A stretch of DNA of 64,000 bases from CANHEE01 sp043777755. GTDB lineage: Bacteria; Bacteroidota; Bacteroidia; Chitinophagales; Saprospiraceae. Below, in pieces: positions 60,601 to 64,000 of the stretch. Below the pieces are notes generated by a model that was given only the letters and a program-made list of their open reading frames with translations, was not told the origin of the DNA and ran no database searches. Location of the stretch: assembly GCA_043777755.1 (NCBI GenBank), contig JAYWHK010000074.1, positions 1 to 64,000 of the forward strand, in the 5' to 3' direction. A program made the translations under genes and the position numbers. Position 1 is the stretch's first letter. The number at the start of each line of letters is the position of its first letter.

Positions 60601-63600
60601 AACCTGTAAATCTTTCGGATTGTTCATGGTTGGCGTTGGTTTTATCGAAATTTTAAAATCTTTATCCACGCTCGCACAACCATCTTTTTCAGCACGATAA
60701 GTGATTGTTCCCACTTCCGCAGCTGTTGTGTTGTTGGCTGGTGCAGTGTAAGTTGCGATTTGTGTTGCACCTGTTGCAGCCAAACCAATATTGGTATTGT
60801 TGTTTTGCCAATTAAAATTAGAGCCACTTGGAACAATCACAAAGTCTTGTGAGTCAATGCTTTGCAAAGGACAAACTTCTATATCAGCAATGTCATTGGT
60901 CAAAGGTGTAGGTTTTACAGTAACGCTTGTTGTTTGTAAAGCACTCGAACAACCATTCAAGGTTGCGGTCACTTCAATGTTCCCTGTTTGTGCAATGCCC
61001 GAAATATTGCTTGGTGCAGTATAAGGTAAAATCTGACCAGAACCAGCCGCTTTGATGCCGTTGGCGGTATTTGAATTTGTCCAATTGAACGTTGCGCCAA
61101 AAGGAATACTTGAAAAATCATCTAAATCCACCGTTTCGCCAGCACAAACTGAAATTGGGTCAGGCGTATTGACTTCTGGTGTTGGTTTAATGTTGATAAC
61201 GGCTTGTTGCACCAAACTTTCACAACCATTCAAGGTTGTTTTTACACTGACAATAGAAGAAATATCTACGCCTGTTGCGTTTGTTGGCGCATTAAAAGTA
61301 GCAATTTGACCGTTTCCAGAAAGAGCTAAACCAACATTGGTGTTGGTGTTTGTCCAATCGAAAGTACCACCTGTTGGCGTACTGAAAAAATCATCAATAT
61401 TGATGCTTTGTCCAGCGCAAACATTGATGTCGCTTGCTTGATTTACCGCTGGCGTTGGTTTTATAACAATGTTAAAATTTTGAGTTGAACCAACACAGCC
61501 GTTGAGCGTTGGCGTGATGACAATATTTCCTAACTGATTGCTATTCGTTAAGTTATTCGGAGCTGTATAGTTTTGGATTTGTCCATTTCCACTTGCTGGC
61601 AAACCAATTTGCGTATTGGAATTTGTCCAAGAAAAAGAGCCGCCCGTAGGTGTTGTTGCAAAATCATCAACATCAATTGTTTGTCCAAAACAAACGGTTA
61701 CATCAGCTGGAACATTCATTGTTGGCGTAGGTTTTACAGTAATTGTAAAATTTTTGACTGGACTTCCACAAGTCAGCGCATCAGCAGAAAGCGTAATGTT
61801 GGCAACTTGATTCAAATTCGTTGAATTTGGTAAAGCTGTAAATGTAGGAATTTGTCCTGTTCCCGAAGCGGCTAAACCAATCGCCGTATTGTCATTTGTC
61901 CAAGAAAAAATTTCGCCTGTTACGTTGGTCACAAAATCCGTTGCATCAATCGTTTCGCCTGGGCAAACCGTGATGTCTATTGGCTGATTCAAGGTTGGCG
62001 TTGGTTTTACTGTAATGTCAAAATCTTTGCTCAATCCAACGCAGCCATTCAAGGAAGGTGTAACAATTATTTTACTCAAAAAATTAGCACCTGTTGTATT
62101 TGTTGGAGCGTTGTATGTTGTGATGTCGCCCGTTCCACTTGCGGAAAGCCCAACTTGTGTGTTGGAATTTTGCCAAGAAAAAGTTGCTCCTGTTGGGTCG
62201 CTAATGAAATCCGTTGGATTAATCGCTTCGCCAGAACAAACAATTATGTCAGACAAAGTATTTAAAACTGGTGTTGGCTTTACTTCAATTGTAAAAATTT
62301 GTGCTGCTTCCGAACAAGCATTAAAAGTTGGAATGACTGTAATCGTTGCATTTTTTACTAAATTTGTATTATTTTGGGTTAAAAAAGAAATATCTCCGTT
62401 GCCGCTTGCTGCCAAACCAATACTTGGATTGTCGTTTGTCCAAGAAAAAGATGCGCCACTGATGTTTGAGCCAAATTGAATATTGACAGATTCATTAGGG
62501 CATTTTGATTGATTGGCAAAACCAGTAACACTTGGTTTTGGTTTTACCGTAATCATCATTGTTTTTTCAAAAGTACAGCCGTTAGGCGCAGTTGCGGTAA
62601 TTTTTATCGTCGAAATTTGATTAGAAGTTGTTGTATTTAAAGCCGTAAAATCAGCGATTTGTCCTGTTCCAGAAGCTGCCAAACCAATAGTCGGATTGTT
62701 GTTTGTCCAAGAAAAGACCGTTCCAGCGATGTTGCTTACAAAATCATCAACATTGATATTTTCATCTCGACAAACACTAATGTCGGCAGGTTGATTCAAC
62801 GTTGGTCGAGGTGCAACTGTAATATTGAAATTTTCAATTGGACCAACACAAGTATTCAAAATAGGTCGAACAGCTATAATTCCTATAAAATTAGCAGCTG
62901 TAAAATTTTGAGGTGCAGTATAATTAGGTATTTGCCCTGTTCCATTGGCATTTTGACTAATCGCAACATTGTTGTTTGTCCAAGAAAAAGTTGAACCTGT
63001 TGGATTGGTGGCAAACGTTGGTACAGCTATAAAATCGCCACTACACACCGAAACGTCAGCCAAAGGTGTAACAATTGGCGTTGGACGAACCGTAATCGTA
63101 AAATTACGAATCGGACTTACACAACTATTTAATGTAGTGGTTACATTGATAGCACTTATAATATTTGCGCCTGTTGTATTGCTGTTTGAAATAAAATCAG
63201 CGATGTCGCCCGTTCCGCTGAGGTCTGTTAAACCAGTTGCCGCATTGTCATTTGTCCAAGAAAAAGTACCACCTGTTGGCGTGCTTGAAAAATCGTCAGG
63301 ATTGATATTTTGGTCGGGACAAACAATGACATTGTTGAGCGCATTGACTGTAGGCGTAGGTTTTACAGTAATCGAAAAATTACCTGCATCGCCAACACAA
63401 GCGTTGAGTGTTGGAACAACGCCAATATTTCCTGTTTGATTGACATTTGTTGTATTTGTTGCAGCATTAAAAGTAGCGATTTGCCCTACTCCACTTCCAG
63501 AAAGTCCAATGGTCGGATTTGAATTCATCCAAGCAAAAGTTGCGCCTGTTGGATTGCTTACAAAATCCGTTGCATCAATCGCTTGCCCTGGACAAACAAT

Positions 63601-64000
63601 GAAACTTGCCAAAGGATTTATAATTGGTTTTGGTTTTACAGTAATTGTGATATTCGTAGGATTTCCTACACAAGCATCTAATGTTGGTGTAACAGAAACG
63701 ACACTTGAAATGCTTGCATTTGTTGTATTTGTTGCTGTAAAAGTCAAATTTGTAATACCATTTGCTGCCAAACCAATAGCTGTATTGTTATTTGTCCAAG
63801 AAAAAGAACTGTTTGGAGGCGAGCTTTGTAAAATGATATTTGCAGCATCGTCTGGGCAGTAAGTTGCCGTTGAAGCTGTTGTTACACTTGGTTTTGGTTT
63901 TACTGTAATCGTAAAATTCTTAGTCATTTTACAACCATTTGGCGCAGTACCTGTCACAGCGATGTTCGCAATTTGCGTAATGGTTGTTGTATTTTGGCTT
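54613..64000 (-). CDS. Giant tandem-repeat PKD/Ig-like adhesin (5' end outside window)
   Basis: At least 3128 residues are visible and the frame is still open at the right edge, so the N-terminus and any signal peptide are missing. It contains 34 full repeats of about 85-95 residues plus a partial one. Each has a strand with VKPTPTV, then VCPGETID, a FSWTNDN motif, a GLAASGTGQI loop and NGCVG. Each repeat holds two Cys in the same places, probably one disulfide per domain. It resembles PKD-like domains of secreted Bacteroidota adhesins. The visible C-terminus (AKYCTPAPIVVKK) is not a T9SS sorting domain, although the protein's relatives usually have one. A surface or gliding-related adhesin is the likely role. 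Confidence 0.85.
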   Translation of the reverse strand, partial: SQNTTTITQIANIAVTGTAPNGCKMTKNFTITVKPKPSVTTASTATYCPDDAANIILQSSPPNSSFSWTNNNTAIGLAANGITNLTFTATNTTNASISSVVSVTPTLDACVGNPTNITITVKPKPIINPLASFIVCPGQAIDATDFVSNPTGATFAWMNSNPTIGLSGSGVGQIATFNAATNTTNVNQTGNIGVVPTLNACVGDAGNFSITVKPTPTVNALNNVIVCPDQNINPDDFSSTPTGGTFSWTNDNAATGLTDLSGTGDIADFISNSNTTGANIISAINVTTTLNSCVSPIRNFTITVRPTPIVTPLADVSVCSGDFIAVPTFATNPTGSTFSWTNNNVAISQNANGTGQIPNYTAPQNFTAANFIGIIAVRPILNTCVGPIENFNITVAPRPTLNQPADISVCRDENINVDDFVSNIAGTVFSWTNNNPTIGLAASGTGQIADFTALNTTTSNQISTIKITATAPNGCTFEKTMMITVKPKPSVTGFANQSKCPNESVNIQFGSNISGASFSWTNDNPSIGLAASGNGDISFLTQNNTNLVKNATITVIPTFNACSEAAQIFTIEVKPTPVLNTLSDIIVCSGEAINPTDFISDPTGATFSWQNSNTQVGLSASGTGDITTYNAPTNTTGANFLSKIIVTPSLNGCVGLSKDFDITVKPTPTLNQPIDITVCPGETIDATDFVTNVTGEIFSWTNDNTAIGLAASGTGQIPTFTALPNSTNLNQVANITLSADALTCGSPVKNFTITVKPTPTMNVPADVTVCFGQTIDVDDFATTPTGGSFSWTNSNTQIGLPASGNGQIQNYTAPNNLTNSNQLGNIVITPTLNGCVGSTQNFNIVIKPTPAVNQASDINVCAGQSINIDDFFSTPTGGTFDWTNTNTNVGLALSGNGQIATFNAPTNATGVDISSIVSVKTTLNGCESLVQQAVINIKPTPEVNTPDPISVCAGETVDLDDFSSIPFGATFNWTNSNTANGIKAAGSGQILPYTAPSNISGIAQTGNIEVTATLNGCSSALQTTSVTVKPTPLTNDIADIEVCPLQSIDSQDFVIVPSGSNFNWQNNNTNIGLAATGATQIATYTAPANNTTAAEVGTITYRAEKDGCASVDKDFKISIKPTPTMNNPKDLQVCPGQVFDVDDFVSMPLGSIFDWTNDNTATNLAASGTGQIANFTAPTTNLSGTNILSKVTITPTLNGCVGVPQDLDLTVLFTPQVNGTANIIKCAAEQIDIDFTGTAGTTFTWTNTNTAVGLPLMGSGAIAPYAAPANNTGANIVSTLVVTPSANSCTGGTETFMITIKPTPTVNPIADLTVCPTGNITYNFTGTPATPTFDWVNYNQENLNIGLAENGSGNIAFSAAPNTSLSYITSKITVTPTLNGCIGLPQSALVNIKPTPTMSEPKDVTVCAGETIDIDNFTSNLPNAIFTWTNDNPLIGLTNAGTGQVADFQAAANNTGVNIVANLTLKATQEGCDSETKTFKIVIKPTPTANDPTDIIVCPNAPIDIDNFTSNPAGATFSWTNDNVKIGLPELGNGDIATYNAPANNTLQNEVGNLTLQATLNGCKSPIQEFSVAIRPTPTMNDPQDVFVCPGETIDVENFVSAPNGSSFSWLNDNIQTNLAANGTNDIADFIAPPNGASAADYISNVTVTPTLNTCVGVPQTFKIVVKFTPNVSTPIDIVVCPGETIDVNFIGTASTTFTWTNDNTNVGLQSAGTGSIPPYAAPVNGTLLNETAHLAVTPTSAGNCVGGTQMFNITLKPTPTVADGTDISVCPDVTVAIDFTGSHTNTTYTWQNSNNDVGLQTTGTGNILFIAEKNTTNALVSSVVTVTPTRNGCIGLPQMLNIDVKPTPTVAAPNMIRVCPGDNINVDNFVSNPLGATFMWINNNTSIGLPVSGNGDIADYNAPANNSTMDNEALLKVKSTLAGCVGDFVPFEIKIKPTPTMTAPQGIVVCPGELIEINDFISDPKPANFVWDNDNTAIGLAANGTGNISSFNAPPSNLTGSDIGAKITVTPFVEGCIGVSSAFKVTVKGTPLLADPLCIEVCPGEPIDVDFVGTPNTTFSWTNDNVAVGLPAIGSGKIVTYPAPSNSTGDTIRAMLSVTPTSVGCVGGSQMFEILIKPTPTVTPPIDTAYCVGDSIHLNFAGSISFTKFIWQNDNTETGVMACGEGTILDIADMNMTAKKIYSNFKVKPLLNRCYGEEKTFAIAVKPTPKINQPKDLIVCSGSVTDVEMFSGVPSGGVFEWTSSNPQIGLVAKDSGQIFTYYAPLNNSTSTWKSNIVWKEYLENCPSPNDTFCISVKPFVGTSSVMDVVVCPGDSVKLESLMSNVMGTSFRWVNNNPSIGLDTAGVGSIPYFIGKNTGTTNNVAHIYVTPKANDCNGDLIDITVTVKPKPKVDTLPNLIVCAGEPINILFENNILPADFSWKNDNTNIGLTNLGSGQIAPFSAATNTTGTNIVSTIVWKSTTNACVSIEDTFLITIKPTPTISQPMDIIVCPDAPIDIDDFTAIPQTPTVFWTNNNPSIGIAGNGTGQIATYNAPANNSDTVMLASIKIQSELANCKSDVKEFFIKIKPTPKINAPSNIIVCPLETVDLDSLFSNVTSDFSWKNNNTATGLADSGVGQIPTFTAATNTTGANILSKIWATPTAQSCIGLTDTFFVTVKPTPFVNALASVIVCPLDSVEMLFSGTPNAVFSWKNNNIAIGQADDGTGNILKYETPANATGANIIGKITVKPTLNGCVGDTMSATIAIKPTPNVAKINAISLCSEKDSIRLNFTGTLPNTSFSWTNSNTNIGLPSAGNGNIKIPTPLNASDTTMTATIRYTPILNGCAGNEQATVVNIKSKVSIDSMATIRVCSGNLVEVPTFATQPTGATFTWSNDNPNIGIGAFGVGQMPNFTAAVSDTLRKARITVTATLNGCGSESRSFDIIIKPRPVMNPPLDLFVCAGEMVRMEKFTSNLPNTIFTWNNDNTTFGLAQNGIDSIVFTAAAVPPTDRTAHLVITAVTDGCAGIGNAFNITERPIVTLEAVPDITVCMEQLIDVKFKASEPNTQVIWTNDNPNIGLPSSGQGDINYLFVPTIDAQGNIVIADDKRVATITATPVIMGCQGSPITFKIVILDRAKYCTPAPIVVKK

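Noticed and set aside
54613..63957. Many plus-strand open frames (60-190 residues) inside the giant adhesin gene
   Set aside because: They are antisense shadows created by the repeats: they contain recurring fragments with the same phase, lack start signals and have no family resemblance.
54613..64000. Regular spaced DNA repeats as a CRISPR-like array
   Set aside because: The period (about 260-280 bases) is the protein domain length, the units are diverged and coding, and there are no cas genes.
1..64000. tRNA, rRNA, replication origin or insertion-sequence transposase
   Set aside because: I looked for cloverleaf arms, DnaA-box clusters and DDE transposase motifs and found none I could support; the Rpn-like gene is a nuclease of the PD-(D/E)XK type and has no visible terminal repeats.

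Overview
The window looks like a chromosomal segment of an AT-rich member of the Bacteroidota. Three kinds of evidence agree. Promoters of the Bacteroidota type (TTTG, about 19 bases, then TAnnTTTG) precede many genes. Six to seven secreted proteins end in a type A C-terminal sorting domain of the type IX secretion system (T9SS). Typical Bacteroidota gene pairs are present, such as Nif3 with a C4 zinc-ribbon coiled-coil protein, and paired SurA-like foldases. I cannot place it below phylum. I see no rRNA, tRNA, CRISPR array or classical insertion sequence.

Layout. 0-5.3 kb: an unknown membrane protein, a Fic-domain protein with a candidate autoregulatory operator, a YugP-type zinc peptidase and ornithine aminotransferase. 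5.3-14.4 kb: a two-gene T9SS operon, then two divergently placed genes of unknown function. 14.4-20.2 kb (mostly minus strand): an RND adaptor lipoprotein with an acyl-CoA carboxylase beta subunit, GlgC and heptose epimerase. 20.3-28.6 kb: small lipoproteins, an EamA transporter, an ECF-like sigma factor, an alpha/beta hydrolase, a CotH/T9SS protein and ribosomal protein L19. 28.9-35.8 kb: a structured leader with an intrinsic terminator in front of a 1693-residue T9SS protein, followed by another T9SS protein. 36-46.4 kb: SurA-type foldases, a TrpF-like pseudoenzyme with a YgjP-like peptidase, an Rpn-like nuclease, an outer-membrane barrel, an amino-acid permease overlapping a sarcosine-oxidase-like enzyme, Nif3 and the zinc-ribbon protein. 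46.5-64 kb: a frameshifted T9SS gene, a PD-(D/E)XK-like protein, an S74 tail-fibre-like protein, a paralogue of the 9.9 kb gene interrupted by an in-frame TGA, and an enormous tandem-repeat adhesin that runs off the right edge.

The theme is cell-surface biology: export, folding (SurA), outer-membrane anchoring or release (T9SS) and repetitive adhesins, with scattered metabolism (arginine/ornithine, glycogen, LPS heptose, branched-chain acyl-CoA). Intergenic spaces carry at least four families of short palindromic dispersed repeats, some nested in one another.

The most unusual signals are: (i) the leader at 28.9-29.16 kb, whose stems can refold into an alternative pairing that destroys a terminator; (ii) the 34-repeat adhesin with a possible slip at a run of six A near its end; (iii) two broken paralogues of intact genes in the same window; (iv) nested palindromic repeats; (v) a Fic gene with an apparently leaderless start and an inverted repeat just upstream.
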